64,000 bases of DNA from Yponomeuta sedellus (taxonomy: Eukaryota; Arthropoda; Insecta; Lepidoptera; Yponomeutidae): positions 8,481,473-8,545,472 of the forward strand of contig OW203724.1 of assembly GCA_934045075.1 (NCBI GenBank). Reading direction: 5' to 3'. The translations under genes were made by a program, and so were the position numbers. Position 1 is the stretch's first letter. Each line of letters begins with the position of its first letter. The notes under the pieces are model-generated. The model was not told where the DNA came from. It saw nothing but the letters and a program-made list of their open reading frames with translations, and searched no databases. Of this stretch, positions 1 through 11,514 are shown piece by piece.

Positions 1-272
1 ATTTTTAATTAAATTTGTAATGACATGAACACGGAAACCAATCCGAAAATAAGAAAGTGAAACCACCTTTATTTACTGGTTAATAAAGTTAAATTTTCAT
101 CGAAGAAAGTGTACATTCTCTAGAAGTTTCTGTCAAAATTTGAATTCTACTCAATTACGGATGGGGGCACACATGATAAAAATCTATCGATAATTAATTG
201 TCTATGACCGTAGTAGTCATACATACTTAACGGTACTTAGGTATTGTAAATTCCAATTCGTCTAAGTAGGTA

Positions 273-760
273 ATAGTACATTACACAACTAGGGTGGTAA
301 TACAAAGAAAGGCCGAGATCGCAGAAGTTTGCGGCCCGAGCTGCAAGCGAGGGACGTAAATATGCGATCGAGAGCTTTCTTTATTACCTCCCGTGTTGTG
401 TACATCTTTTTTATGTCTACACTTGGCCAGAAAGCGACTTGTTCCGTACGCGCAGCGTGCGGAAAAAGCCACTTTAGTTAGATAGATAGAAGAGAACACT
501 TTATTGCACAACCAGAAAAATATTACAACCATGATTCATAAATCTAAGTAATGTTATACAATTGGCGGTCTTATCGCTAAGAGCGATCTCTTCCAGACAA
601 CCTTTGGATGGAGTGGATTGCATGAAGAAAATAGTCGGTACGCGGTGCATGTACATAAATAATTAAATCGAAAATATATTGATAACAAACAGCAAGGGAG
701 TGCGAGAATATAATTACTTACACCACTTTATTGCCAGGTTTGGCATAAAATAATTATTGT
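273..760 (+). repeat. Dispersed repeat, interrupted by a LINE tail
   Basis: The sequence from about 273 to 476 and again from 723 to about 755 matches 42901-43135 closely. The part around 300-370 also matches the minus strand of 20147-20240. The 42.9-kb copy reads straight through the point where this copy is split, so this one is the occupied site of an insertion (477-722). The repeat family is not identified and carries no convincing ORF. Confidence 0.75.
477..722 (-). mobile_element. 5'-truncated LINE 3' fragment with 8-bp target duplication
   Basis: The 246-bp insert is flanked by ccacttta at 469-476 and 723-730. Read on the minus strand it contains a 'gttgtctggaagagatcgct' block (about 573-603), a polyadenylation-like aataaag and a terminal run of atct repeats. 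That is the layout of a LINE 3' end made by target-primed reverse transcription. The same 3' sequence recurs at 10404-10526, 10597-10713, 60186-60345 and 60985-61113. No coding part is retained. Confidence 0.75.
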
Positions 761-1231
761 TATTTTATACCTACTTCCTAAGTGCCTTTTCAAATGCTTC
801 CGGTCGCCGTCCGGTCGCCGGGCCGGGTAAAGTAATAATGTATGAGCTCTTGTCGCCGGCTGGTCGTTGTGCATGTGAAAACTGTCATTGGAGCACAGCT
901 AGATCGCGATATAGTTTTTCATCACCAGTTTATCAGTGACTGAAATATCTAAGAAACTATGAAAGTAATTTTAATCAAATACAACAGAAAACCGTGGCAA
1001 TGATACAACAACCCTCAAGGAATCAAAACAATTTGGAAGTGAGTTTTCGTTTAGTTTTCCTAAGAAACCGAATACGAAAGTAAAATGGATGGCAGCGATA
1101 GGAAGGCAAAATTGGTTCAAAACGACCATGAGCACAATATATTCAGAGCATTTTCATGAACACTTCATAATAACTAAAAAAAGGCGGAAGGTGGCACTTA
1201 TGCAGCAATACCAGAAAAAAATGTGCTTCAC

Positions 1232-2015
1232 TTCCAGGTTAGACTCTTGCGTATAATTGAAATATATTAGTACCATCATCGATAAAATTAGTATAACGTA
1301 TGAAACATGGCGTACAGATAGACAAAGATCTGAATTGAGTCATACAATACATGATATTTCCCGTGTTATATTTTCGAACGCCCGCGAAGCAGCGGGTAAA
1401 AGGTAGTTTTAAATAAGAGAACATTTTAAAATATGAAATCTACCACATTGTTTTCTTTGTGCATCTATTTACCCCATTAGTGTTGAATTTTTATTGCACA
1501 AAAAGATAATGTGAAAAAGATGCATTTTCTACCAGTCAACCCGCAGGCAAAAAAGAAATAGCTAAAAATTCTTCTAAGTACCAGTATTCGTATTCGGCCA
1601 TTAATGTGTTAAACTGGAAACATTAATGTGTTCCAGGTTAGACTCTTGCGTATAATTGAAATATATTAGTACCATCATCGATAAAATTAGTATAACGTAT
1701 GAAACATGGCGTACAGATAGACAAAGATCTGAATTGAGTCATACAATACATGATATTTCCCGTGTTATATTTTCTAACGCCCGCGAAGCAGCGGGTAAAA
1801 GGTAGTTTTAAATAAGAGAACATTTTAAAATATGAAATCTACCACATTGTTTTCTTTGTGCATCTATTTACCCCATTAGTGTTGAATTTTTATTGCACAA
1901 AAAGATAATGTGAAAAAGATGCATTTTCTACCAGTCAACCCGCAGGCAAAAAAGAAATAGCTAAAAATTCTTCTAAGTACCAGTATTCGTATTCGGCCAT
2001 TAATGTGTTAAACTG
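1232..2015. repeat. Recent 385-bp tandem duplication
   Basis: Positions 1232-1616 and 1631-2015 are a direct repeat with an offset of 399 bp and a 14-nt spacer. By eye I find one difference (g/t in 'ttttcgaacgc' versus 'ttttctaacgc'). Each copy contains the hairpin-prone 'cccgcgaagcagcggg'. No credible protein is encoded. The near identity points to a very recent duplication. Confidence 0.9.
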
Positions 2016-3471
2016 TTTGTACGGGTATAATTTGTCGATAGGTTCTCCCTATCGACAATCTAGAACTCGCATTGTCCCATCCCAAACTGAGAATGTACTT
2101 GTTTCTCAATTTTGACCTTAATGTCTTAGTAGGTAAAAGTTCTTTTCGGTCCGACACGGCGGTAGTTCCATCTAGTGTAGAGTAGCGTTACTACAAAATG
2201 TCAACCTTAATTTCATCATTGTCATTTGACTTTGATCATTGTTAACATTATGAAAAGGTGCATATTGTAATTGAAACTTTTATGATGTACACCTTTTCGG
2301 CATTGAATTTATTTACCAATGGCAGCTCGGCATTCGTAGTGTGCGTTTGGTTTATAAGTATCAGTTTGGTTACACTGGTTTTCGTACTAATGTGTCATGT
2401 CGCTACTTCTACTCTTTTTTTATGTTCTGTGATCTCAACTGAGGTAAAAAGTAAGAACGTAGGTTTATCCACGTAGATAGAGTAGAACTATAGATCAAGG
2501 CACAGTGTAACCGTTTTTACGTCGGTGAATATTATTTGTTTGTGTGCGTGAATGTTGCCACAGTAAAAGTGAATTGCCATAATGTGGGGTAAAATATTTC
2601 AGTCGTTCATAGGCCATGAATAAAAATGCAGATTCAGTTTTGAATTTTATTAATCATACAACATGTCTGACAATTGTTTGTAAAACGTAGCAAACGTTTT
2701 ATAAACAATTGTCATTTTGTATAATTAAAAATACGTTTTATTTTACACGATTAAATTTTACAAGTTAAGGCGCTTAGGGACGCTATCTAGGACCACCAAT
2801 GGAATACAATCATAAACTGTTTTATTAATAAGTTTTTTCATCTAAAAATTCACCATATAAAAATTCTTTCAAAGGGTACCTCAGACCACCAAAATGTACA
2901 TTTAGTCGAAATTTAGAGAGCATATTCGAGCATTTGATGTAGGTGACCAGTTCTCTCTTCTAAATGCTAGCACCCATTTTTCCAGAACAGGACTATTTTG
3001 AAGGAATCTGGAATAGAAACATTGCTAATATTAATAAATATTGTAATACATTAAAATATAATAAGTAATAACTTTAGTATTCCTTATTATTCGCGATACT
3101 CATACATAGTTGTATATTGAACGGGTCAATTATTTATTAAGGAAATAAGGTAATTCCGTTTTACATAATAAACAATCGCGGCTAGACGGTATTGTACGAG
3201 ATTCATTGATACAAATTCAAATTTGAATTCCATACTGAATTCAAGGGCACATTGTTTGCGGCAGAATGCACAAAAACACCGAAAGGGTTTTTGCGATAAA
3301 TTCGAGTTGACACATTTTCTGCTGAGTGGAATGAATGCTGAAAAATTATATGGGCAACAAGTCACATAGGAAGGCGATGCAGCTATCTAACAAAGCATCA
3401 GGATATTATATTTGATAATTCAGTGCTGTAGCCGAAAGTTTCTGTGTCTATTGTTTTGATTATAGATTTCC
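2016..3471. other. No gene recognised; one short palindrome
   Basis: AT-rich sequence with only short, low-quality ORFs. The one structured item is an imperfect palindrome at 2670-2712, with 19-nt arms acaattgtttgtaaaacgt and its complement, one mismatch and a 5-nt loop. It could be the core of a degenerate foldback element. Confidence 0.5.
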
Positions 3472-3570
3472 ATATCAACCCTTGTATGTCCTTATCCCTG
3501 GGGCACGGGTCTCTTCCTGCATCGGAGGAAGGTTAGGCCATACTCCACCGCAGGGGCCAAGCCCGGGTTA
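3472..3570 (-). mobile_element. 5S-like SINE, 3' fragment
   Basis: The minus strand holds the last ~100 bp of the window's common SINE: the ggcccc/ccggg segment, the 'ggaagagacccgtgcccc' block and the 3' end reading '...gggttgatat'. The 5S-like head is missing, as in a 5'-truncated or eroded insertion. Confidence 0.75.
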
Positions 3571-4910
3571 TAGTTTTAGGTACATTGATTTTAATAACGA
3601 TACATTAAATATTAAAGATTCATAATATATTTTGATTACGTTTGTAACTTAATATCTGTACAAGGACAAGCCGTCGAAGTCTGGGACTTCGAGTTAAGTA
3701 ATGAATGATCACGCAGCGTTGCCAGATATACGATTTAAATCGTATTCATACGATCTTTTACATTTATTTTGCATGAACGATCCAGGGGCAGAAATCGTAC
3801 GTAAACATACGACTTTTTTTAGATTTCATTCAACCAAAGTACTTATACCAACATAGCACGTCACTATTTATTCTTTTACTTACTGAGTAACAACCCTTAA
3901 GGTAAATCTAACTAATGTTAGACGTTACCGGTTACTCGTTTTTGTAACACAGATTATGAACGCTGCTTCAGTTCAGTCAATCTTATTAAAACAAAGATCC
4001 CAAATAGGCTGAGCAATGAAACTCTAAACGGCACACTTTTGGCAAAACAACATAATAAGTGCTATGGGTGTTGTGTGGATTTTTCTCAAACAAGAGCAAT
4101 AATATTAACATTACAGTAAAACCCTTTACGGGGATAAATAAAAACCTAAAAATGGTGTGTTTATGTTTAATCGATTGTTTACTTTAAAGTAATAAAACAA
4201 AGGTTTTGAAAACGTACTGTTTTTTTAGCAGCCTTCTTAGGGAATACTACTTTTTATTTACCCATCGTACGATCGCTTATTCATAACGTTTGCCAACACG
4301 GTCACGTTATGATCGGGATTTTCGACATAAACGGATGGCAACATTTTTTTACTCTTCGTTTTTTTAGGTTAGGAAAGTAAATTCTATTAAATTGCTTTTC
4401 TTACGGACTAGTTGCAAAGCTACTAGTTGAAACATAACTAAAATACTCAACATAAGGCAACTTTGGGCTTAACAATAATTGAAACACAGTTATTACTTAC
4501 CTATGAAAGGAAACTTCCCCCAAAGCTCTTTCTTAACGATTTCTGCATACGAGTACACTACAATTCACCATACTTTCTCTATTTAGGTCACTTTTAATAT
4601 ATCATTTCACAAATACACGGTTGCTCTTCGAAACGGCTAGCGTAGCGTTAAATATGATCACATTTTCAAAATCTTGTTGTTTGTTTGCCCCCAAAAACGT
4701 CAACTTGACACTGGGGGCAAACAAAAAAAGTAGTTACACTTTTGCTGTTTACTCTATCTCTTTCTCACCCATGATCGCTACGAAGTTTGTTTCATTTAAA
4801 ACTTGTATGTGTGCGCTGTGGCTTGCTCTATAGTTTTACTCCCTCTACGTTTATCCAGTTTAGCTTCCTTTTCAAACAGAGCAAACAAAAAAAACACGAA
4901 TTGTTGTCCA
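3571..4910. other. No gene recognised
   Basis: AT-rich, with no ORF that looks coding. At 3717 the sequence cagcgttgccaga resembles the terminus of the hAT-like element at 32320, but no matching right end or 8-bp duplication was found nearby, so it is at best a solo terminus. Confidence 0.4.
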
Positions 4911-5755
4911 TTACGCGGTGAGTGAGTTCCATATTTAAAATTTAAAAAGTCGACATAAATTGGCGGGTACTAATCTGTTATAGCATCTGTGACGGAATTC
5001 AAAAAAATAGCCAATAATCTTTTATGCTAAGATTTGAATATTAAAAATGAGTTTTTATTTTCCTCATATTCGAAACGAAAAGTAGTGTTTAACACGGGTA
5101 AAAGAATCAATTTCCTAAACGGACTATAGCCGCCCTCGCTGCGCTCGGGCGGCCGCGGAAATTGATTCTTTCTGCCCTCGTTTAACAATCTACTATTAAT
5201 TCATTTCTTATACTCTGAAAGTAGTATTGTTTTGATCTGATTATTGGATGGAAAATGCTGCTTCCCTCCATAGGGAGGGAAAAACTCATACAAATTACTT
5301 CCCACCTAAGGGCCGGAATGAATTTTAAAAATGGAAGTACTGTCAGCTGTCTGAGAGTTTTAGGTAATATATAAATAGGCTTTTAAAAAAAACTAATTAA
5401 AAAAAAATGCTGCGGCCATGTGAGTTTCTAAACAGCCAGTGTGAACTTAGCGCAAACTTCTTTGAGCGGAATAAGCCAATTACGCGGTGAGTTCCATTTG
5501 AAATTTAAAAAGTCGAGATAAATTTTATTGGCGTGTACATAAATCTGATAGTATCTGTGACGGAATTCAAAAAAATAGGTAATAATCCTTTATGCTAAGA
5601 TTTGAATATTAAAAATTTGTTTTTAGTTTCCTCATATTCGAAATGAAAAGTACAGTGTTTAGCACGGGTAAAAGAATCAATTCCTAACCCGACAAATTCC
5701 TGTCTAAATATCTCGGGAATTGATTCTTTCTACCCTCGTTTAACAATCTACTATT
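4911..5755. repeat. Two diverged copies of a ~290-bp repeat with internal foldback
   Basis: Positions 4911-5206 and 5473-5755 are direct, diverged copies that share 'ttacgcggtgagt', 'atctgtgacggaattcaaaa' and 'tttatgctaagatttgaat'. Both end in an imperfect hairpin of the type 'gggtaaaagaatcaatt' / 'aattgattctttctgccc'. In the first copy the loop contains a second GC-rich hairpin (5129-5156). The family is unknown; it is probably a non-autonomous element. Confidence 0.7.
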
Positions 5756-5788
5756 ACTTTAAAAAGTGCGCAGAATCTTCACATGCAT

Positions 5789-6032
5789 GCTTCCGTGCTT
5801 CACATCGCAAGGCACGCTAAGCCGTTAGTGACGGCTGTCGTGTAAAAGTAGTCGTTAAGCCATGTCGGAGGCCTTATGGGCGGCTGGATAACTTCTGAGA
5901 GTAAGGCTCGTCACTGTCTTACAATCCTCCACCAACCCGAAACTTGGCACCGTGGTGGAGTATGGCCTAACCTTCCTGCATACAGGAAGAGACCTGTGCC
6001 CCAGCAGTGGGGACATACAGGGTTGCAATCGC
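5789..6032 (+). mobile_element. 5S-like SINE, 5'-truncated
   Basis: Plus-strand copy that starts in the 'gtgcttc..gcaaggcacg..taagccgtt' segment and runs to '...ggggacatacagggttg'. The 5S-like head is absent. Confidence 0.8.
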
Positions 6033-6277
6033 ATGCTTGTAAAGTTACTAGGTGGGCTTGGTTAGTTAAGCAGAAACCCTTTAACACAAAACCAAATAAT
6101 AATGAAAAAAATGTTTTTTAGTGATAATATATTTTGAAATAAATATCGAGGTCAAAACACTAAAGCACCAAAAACAAAGGACTAGATTTGTTTTAGAAGT
6201 GTAGTTCGGAGCCAGTGCCAAGTTACAAGCCCAGCCCAAAATGTAGCACCGACTTCAAAATATATTTCTTCGAAATC

Positions 6278-6464
6278 GTGATAAAAAAGGTGAAAGTTTT
6301 TTTTTCAATTAAATATAAATGACTTCAAAACACAACTGCACTAAAACCGAAAAATAATTTGAACGAATATGAACTTTAGTTCTTCATTATTCGGTTTTTA
6401 GGGCAGTTGTGTTTTGAAGTCATTTATATTTAATTTAAAAAAAGCTTTCATTTTTTTTATAACT
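6278..6464. mobile_element. Foldback MITE-like element
   Basis: Two ~75-nt arms (about 6278-6353 and 6390-6464) form a near-perfect inverted repeat centred on 'aaatgacttcaaaacacaac'. They are separated by ~35 nt. No ORF is present. The size and structure suit a non-autonomous foldback DNA element. No clear target duplication was seen. Confidence 0.7.
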
Positions 6465-6477
6465 ACAACTTTCATTT

Positions 6478-6535
6478 GTGCATTTGCTTTCGGAACACAT
6501 TTTCAAAAACATTGTGTTTTCCGAAAGCAAATGCA
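6478..6535. repeat. Short palindrome
   Basis: Left arm 6478-6500 (gtgcatttgctttcgg...) pairs with right arm 6513-6535, with a small bulge and a ~12-nt loop. It lies directly next to the larger foldback at 6278-6464. Confidence 0.6.
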
Positions 6536-6761
6536 CGAATCAGTAACATAAAAACAGCCAAATAACTTCGAGCGTGCCTTCGAAATTTGAGGAGTTCCCT
6601 CGATTTCTCTAGGAATCCAACAACAGATCCTGACTTGGTGACTATAGGTTTATTTGTGAAGTCTACCCTTTGAAACAAAAAAAGAATTTGCTAAATCGGC
6701 CCGACGTTTTCGAGTAATCGAGTGGTTCCGCGATTACTCGAAGATACATAAAAAATGTAAT

Positions 6762-6914
6762 GTAATAGCAGTCGTTCATTGACGTCAGAGGCCTTTTAGG
6801 CGGCTTCGACAATCCTCCACCAACCCGGACTTGGCCCCCGTAGAGTATGGCCTAACATTCCTGCGATTCAGGAAGAGACCTGTGCCCCAGCAGTGTCGTT
6901 CAACGGGTTGATAT
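6762..6914 (+). mobile_element. 5S-like SINE, internal and 3' fragment
   Basis: Plus-strand fragment that begins in the 'gcagtcgtt' segment and ends at 'gggttgatat', with an internal deletion in the cggcttgat..cttaca region. Just downstream (about 6945-6985) is an 'aagcctccttcttttttgaagtcgg' type end that is also found in the 21.5-kb and 33.9-kb elements. Confidence 0.75.
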
Positions 6915-7303
6915 AACAAAAAAAATATAAATAAATATCCGGACGAATTGAAAGCCTCCTTCTTTTTTGAAGTCGGTCGGAAACCGCAACCTACTCGGCC
7001 ACGTGCGGGCGTGATGAAAGCGAGCGTGTCAGACACTCTATTTATTTGTGAGACTGCGATGACACGGCGGAGGTAAACTATTAGATTTCGGGTTGTATCG
7101 ATAAAAATGTGTGGAGCACTCGGAGCGCCTGATATTATGAGGGTAGCAAATTAGGAGTTTATGGTGGTCGGATATTTAAAAAGGAAGCCGGTAGGAATCG
7201 GCTTCTACGGACCCTTCGTCACTGTTAGGTAAATATGTATATCACAGACCACGACAGTGTAATGTTCATACCAACAAAGATAGATAATCTTTGTTCTTTC
7301 TTT

Positions 7304-7370
7304 ACGTCATATTTTAAGGACGATCTTCAATTTAATCATTAGTTTGAACATCGTCCTTAAAATATGACGT
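7304..7370. repeat. Perfect 21-bp inverted repeat
   Basis: Positions 7304-7324 (acgtcatattttaaggacga plus t) and 7350-7370 are exact reverse complements separated by 25 nt. No ORF or further arm homology is present. It could be a tiny foldback element or a structured RNA. Confidence 0.65.
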
Positions 7371-7659
7371 GGCACGGTGCACATGTCAAGTAAACATCTT
7401 TGTAAACAAACATTTAGAAAATGTCAAGGTACCTACTTACTAAGTTATCCATAAATCCATTCAATATCAATGCTATAAAACGGATATGAATATATCGATT
7501 TTATATTGAGAGGTAGCCATTGAGTGGAAAGTACTCGGAGGGAGACTGACTGGGTTTTCAATTTAATTTGTTGTACAGTCGACAGCACATTAATCTTTTA
7601 ACGCGTGCATTCAGCCGGCTTAGGTTACTAATCGCCAGTTTCTCGTACACAAACAATCT

Positions 7660-7740
7660 GTTAATCTACTGTTAACAGCTGTCAAATGTTTTTTTCTGTA
7701 TGCACTTTGGCCACTTGACAGCTGTTAACAGTAGACTAAC
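7660..7740. repeat. 26-bp inverted repeat hairpin
   Basis: Arms 7660-7685 and 7715-7740 share the core 'ctactgttaacagctgtcaa' with one mismatch and a 29-nt loop. It is not linked to any other element found here. Confidence 0.65.
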
Positions 7741-8733
7741 GGCTTGTTAGTGTCTCAGAAACCAGGGGTAAGCCAGTCATTTCAGCACTGTTTGACAGAT
7801 TAACTACGAAATCATTAGTTCAATATCACTGGGGCAATTTTCCAGTGGCTTTGTATAGCTTGATTATAAAAAAAATCATAAACGCGGTCAAAATATAGCA
7901 AGTTATTCTATCATAAGTAGATGGCCGTGGTAGTACAGCGGTAGCGGCCTCACATTCGGGGTGGAGTTTATTCTATTTGAATGCAAAAAACGCTGCTACC
8001 ATTAATATATATTTTAATTTCCAAATTAACTTTTTATTCGTCTTACGAAAAAGCGCTCCGAGTGCTCCACATATTTTTATTTTATTTTCCTTACGTGTAA
8101 ACTGACGTTGGGAAAGCAAAATAAAAATATTTATTTTGCAGGACGTTCTTGGACACTGTTTTGTCCTATCTTTTATCGTTTCTTTTTTGTTATTGTCGCC
8201 TCCAAATGGACCCACGATTTCAACAAAAGGGTTGATAAATACTTGTGTGAGATATCTGAACGCAATAACCAGGTCCTGCAGCCATATAAAAGGACCCACT
8301 TTATGACGGAGTTGTTGAAGACTTGGATCTTTGTTCGACACAACGTCTGCTCTGAAAGTGACTGATTCCACCTGGGTTCTTCGCCGAAGAGATGATCTGC
8401 ACTAGCTGGTTCGAATCGGGAGTAGTCGCAAACCGACAGAAGTGACAGAAAGTTCTGGATTTGTTGTCGACTGTACCTACTCGGCTTAACCTTCAGAAAT
8501 ATAAGTAGGAAAATATTTATTTACGCAACGCAGTAGATTCGAGAAATAGAAATGAAATTTTATTGCCTGGAGAGACTTACTTCCGCCGGAAGAGTTAAAG
8601 GCCTAACATCATTCAGTTCGCTTGGATTTTTCTCTCCAGTGCACTCTCAATCATGTCTAGCTATTGAATAAACGCCACGTTGCTTATCAAAACTAGAGAA
8701 CTTGTATACTTAAACAAACCTTGTAGGAAATAT
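7741..8733. other. No confident gene; possible old element remnants
   Basis: The region holds a 132-codon open frame on the minus strand (7973-8371) and a shorter plus-strand frame over it (8108-8365). Neither resembles a family I know, and neither has a matching copy or convincing splice sites. A 28-nt segment at 8050-8080 is the reverse complement of 7096-7127 (core 'gtggagcactcggagcgc'), which may mark the ends of a decayed DNA element of about 980 bp. A tRNA-like A box (gtagtacagcggtagcgg) lies at 7930-7947. Confidence 0.35.
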
Positions 8734-8852
8734 TCGAAAAACTGCCGGCAGTAGCTGGGTGCGGCAAGCTGAAGACAGGGCGCTATGGCGCTCGTTAGGG
8801 GAGGGCTATGTCCAGCAGTGGACTACATAATATAGCCTGAAGAAGAAGAAGG
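8734..8852 (+). mobile_element. LINE 3' fragment (C-terminal ORF end plus tail)
   Basis: The plus strand encodes ...KTAG..W.RQAEDRALWRSLGEGYVQQWT, followed by a stop and a 'gaagaagaagaagg' tail. Non-LTR elements common in moth genomes end in this way. The same end occurs at 18137-18400, 23290-23553, 30588-30851 and 57252-57490. Confidence 0.7.
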
Positions 8853-9445
8853 AAATTATCAAGAAAACAAACTCTAACTCGGCTGCACAAATTAAAAACA
8901 CTGTAGGTATTAGGTATAAAATATGCCATTTTAATAAAAAAAATATAATAATATCGCCCTTAATCAAGGTCATGGTCTATCCCCGTTTTAAACGTCCTTT
9001 GAGATCTTAACGTGGATGTATTGACATCAACCCTTGATATGTCCCCCCTGCTGGGGAATCCTTCATCGCACAAAGTCTTATAGCGGCTTAGACATTCTGT
9101 CGGATGTGACGCCACGAACCCAGGTGAAGCGTAATATCTGAGTCTTTATAAAAAAAAATGTCCTTAGGCCTCCCCGAACGACGTGCTCACTAAGCCCGTA
9201 CTGGCGCACCCTGGGCGACAATTAGCGAGTCCCTTACGCTGATTGGGAAATACTTTCACCACGAATGGCTTGCCATCGACACGCTAAAAAGAAAAAGATG
9301 GTATTGTAACTAAAAATACCTAGTGACAACAAGTAAGATCTGTGAAGACGTGGGACGGATTATTTTACAAATTTAAATAATAAAAACATTTTGATGCACA
9401 CTTTTTATCATGGTTTATTGTACGATAAATGCACAATGAGGAGAA
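8853..9445. other. No gene recognised
   Basis: No coding ORF. Around 9025-9056 the sequence 'catcaacccttgatatgtcc' looks like the 3' end of the SINE on the minus strand, but homology is lost within 40 bp. Confidence 0.4.
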
Positions 9446-9545
9446 TAGCCTTCACCAATCCGGACTTGGCCCCCGTGGAGGAGTATGGCCTATACCTTTA
9501 TCAGGGAAGAGACCAGTGCCCCTCGGTCCCCAACCACATAATGGG
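9446..9545 (+). mobile_element. Degenerate 5S-like SINE fragment
   Basis: Contains 'cggacttggcccccgtgga', 'gtatggcct' and 'gggaagagaccagtgcccc' in SINE order, with several indels. It lacks the head and the extreme 3' end. Confidence 0.6.
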
Positions 9546-10403
9546 ATGATGATGATCAGGAGAATAGTGCGTGGTGGCTGCAGGTCACGTGAGAAACAAA
9601 GAAAACGCAAGTGATAATGTGAACTTCCATAGGTAAGTAGCTAAAACCTATGTTTTCTCGTATAAAAGCACCATGGGATAAAACAAAATTTTAAAATTAT
9701 AAACTTCCTGTTAATGAGCCAACCAAAGTTACCCTAATGTTACTTTTACGCACTGAGATTATGAAAATAATCCATTTTGCGGGTTATACTACTAGTGATG
9801 GTAAAGCATGGTCGATAAAATATCGTTACAGTAGTAGTACTGTCGATACATGTTCTTTTAAGTAATATTATACCTTCTTAGTAACTTAATACATTGTTTT
9901 TTTTGTATGTAATAGGTATATAATTTTTGTAAAAAAATTTATATGCACCCAATGGCACGCAAAAACGCAGAAGCAGCACAAAATCTACTGGAAACCTTGT
10001 ACAGGCTTTAGACCCGAGTGAATTGTACAAAGAAACTTATTGCGAACACGCTTGAAGGAAAATAGGGTGTCCACCTTAGATTTACCAAAAAAATGGAAGT
10101 GGTGGTAAAAAAGTTGAATATTGTTCAGGTCGGTTGTTCAACCAACATCATTTACTTACGCAGTTCATGTTTTACAGTACCTACCTATTCGCAAAGGTTT
10201 CCTTCAGTGTCTTTTTTTTTAAAGTCCTAATACATTTAATTTTACTTCGAACCATGAGATCCAATTATGAAAGATCCTTGGTGTAAAATTCGGCTACGCT
10301 ATCAACACAACGTATATATATACTAGTATTCTGAATTAATTTTATGTAGAAAGAAAAAACCTTAAAGTAAAAGACAACTTGGTATTATTAGTAGTATTTA
10401 ATT
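9546..10403. other. No gene recognised
   Basis: AT-rich sequence without a convincing ORF, RNA gene or repeat relationship to the rest of the window. Confidence 0.4.
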
Positions 10404-10713
10404 TTGAGGTTGCCTGGAAGAAATTGCTTTTAGCAATAAGGCCGCCAATTGTATTTGATCTTTTGTATCTGCCGTTTCTGTAACTATTTTTCCGGTTTAC
10501 AATAAAGAATATTCTTATCTTATTTAGATAGGTACAACTGAAATTATCGTTTTCTATGCTTTTTTTTGTACATCTACTTCCTTCTCTAATGTATTAGTCC
10601 AGTTCATCCAAAGGTTGTCTGGAAGAGATCACTTTTAGTGATAAGGCTGCCGCCGTCTGTACTCTTAGGTTAAGAAATATCTGTGACTACCTACCTATCT
10701 ATCTTTCTTTCTT
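10404..10713 (+). mobile_element. Two LINE 3' tails in tandem
   Basis: Positions 10404-10526 and 10597-10713 both start at 'ggttg(c/t)ctggaag' and carry the self-complementary block ttgcttttagcaataagg (or cacttttagtgataagg). Both end in short A/T or tatc runs. They are 5'-truncated relatives of the insert at 477-722. No reverse-transcriptase sequence is kept. Confidence 0.65.
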
Positions 10714-10850
10714 AGATGCGTGTGTGCAGTCTCTCTTAGTAAAGGTTGATTGGGATCTGCGCGGCGCAGCAGGAGCGACATCGGCGTGACCTTCGTTCGA
10801 ATCTGTGAGCAAGGCGTTCATTTTTCCATCACTGAACTGATTTAGTACGT

Positions 10851-11181
10851 TATCAACCCTTGTATGTCCCCACTGCAGGGGCATGGGTCTCTTCCTGCAC
10901 CACAGGAAGTTTAGGCCATACTCCACCACGGGGGCCGGGTTGGTGGAGGATTGTCTTTCTTCTTTCTTTCTTCAAAAGGTCTCTGACATGGCTTAACGAC
11001 TGCCATTACATGACAGCCGGCACCAACGGCTAAGCGGCCCGTGCGAAGCACGGAAGCGCTCGGGAAAATGCCACTAGCGGTAGTCACGGGACGGTCAGCC
11101 ATCCTGCACCTGACCGCGCCTGTTGTAGCTTAACTCAAGTGATTGATTCCAACCACTCTTTTCGCCTAGGCCACGAGCGCT
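10851..11181 (-). mobile_element. 5S-like SINE, near full length
   Basis: The minus strand runs from 'gcgctcgtggcctaggcg' through a 5S-like internal region (ttaag..acaacaggcgcggtcaggtgcagg) to the 3' end '...gggttgata'. A ~50-bp stretch is replaced by a pyrimidine-rich run at 10953-10975. The head has one of the polymerase III-like boxes in readable form. Confidence 0.85.
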
Positions 11182-11514
11182 TCAGATTTAGTACAGTAGG
11201 TAGGAAACACAATGGCACGCTTGATTCCTGAATATATTATTTAATTAGAGAACTTGTGTGGTTTAATTACGACCCCTCTATCATAATTATACGAAAAATA
11301 CAGTAGCGGAAATAAAACTTTGTAGTATTCAGAATACGGTTTGATTTAGAAAGATAAACTAACTTTAAGTAAAGGCCAACACAAAATGCGAGCGCATCTC
11401 GGTTTGTTTGATTTGCACTTGACCTTTATATTGCAGTAGAATATAATATATTGCTAGGCATAAAAATACATATAGTTCTAAGTAAGTACCTTCTTGGCGT
11501 GAGTGTGAGTACCT

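Noticed and set aside
2258..2476. 72-residue hydrophobic protein
   Set aside because: AT-rich frame without homology, neighbours or splice signals; consistent with chance.
3714..4330. Second hAT element starting at cagcgttgccaga (3717)
   Set aside because: No matching right terminus with an 8-bp duplication was found; 'gtttgccaacac' near 4289 does not fit in orientation and flank.
7973..8371. 132-residue minus-strand protein
   Set aside because: No recognisable domain, and a plus-strand frame overlaps it. No splice or polyadenylation context supports it.
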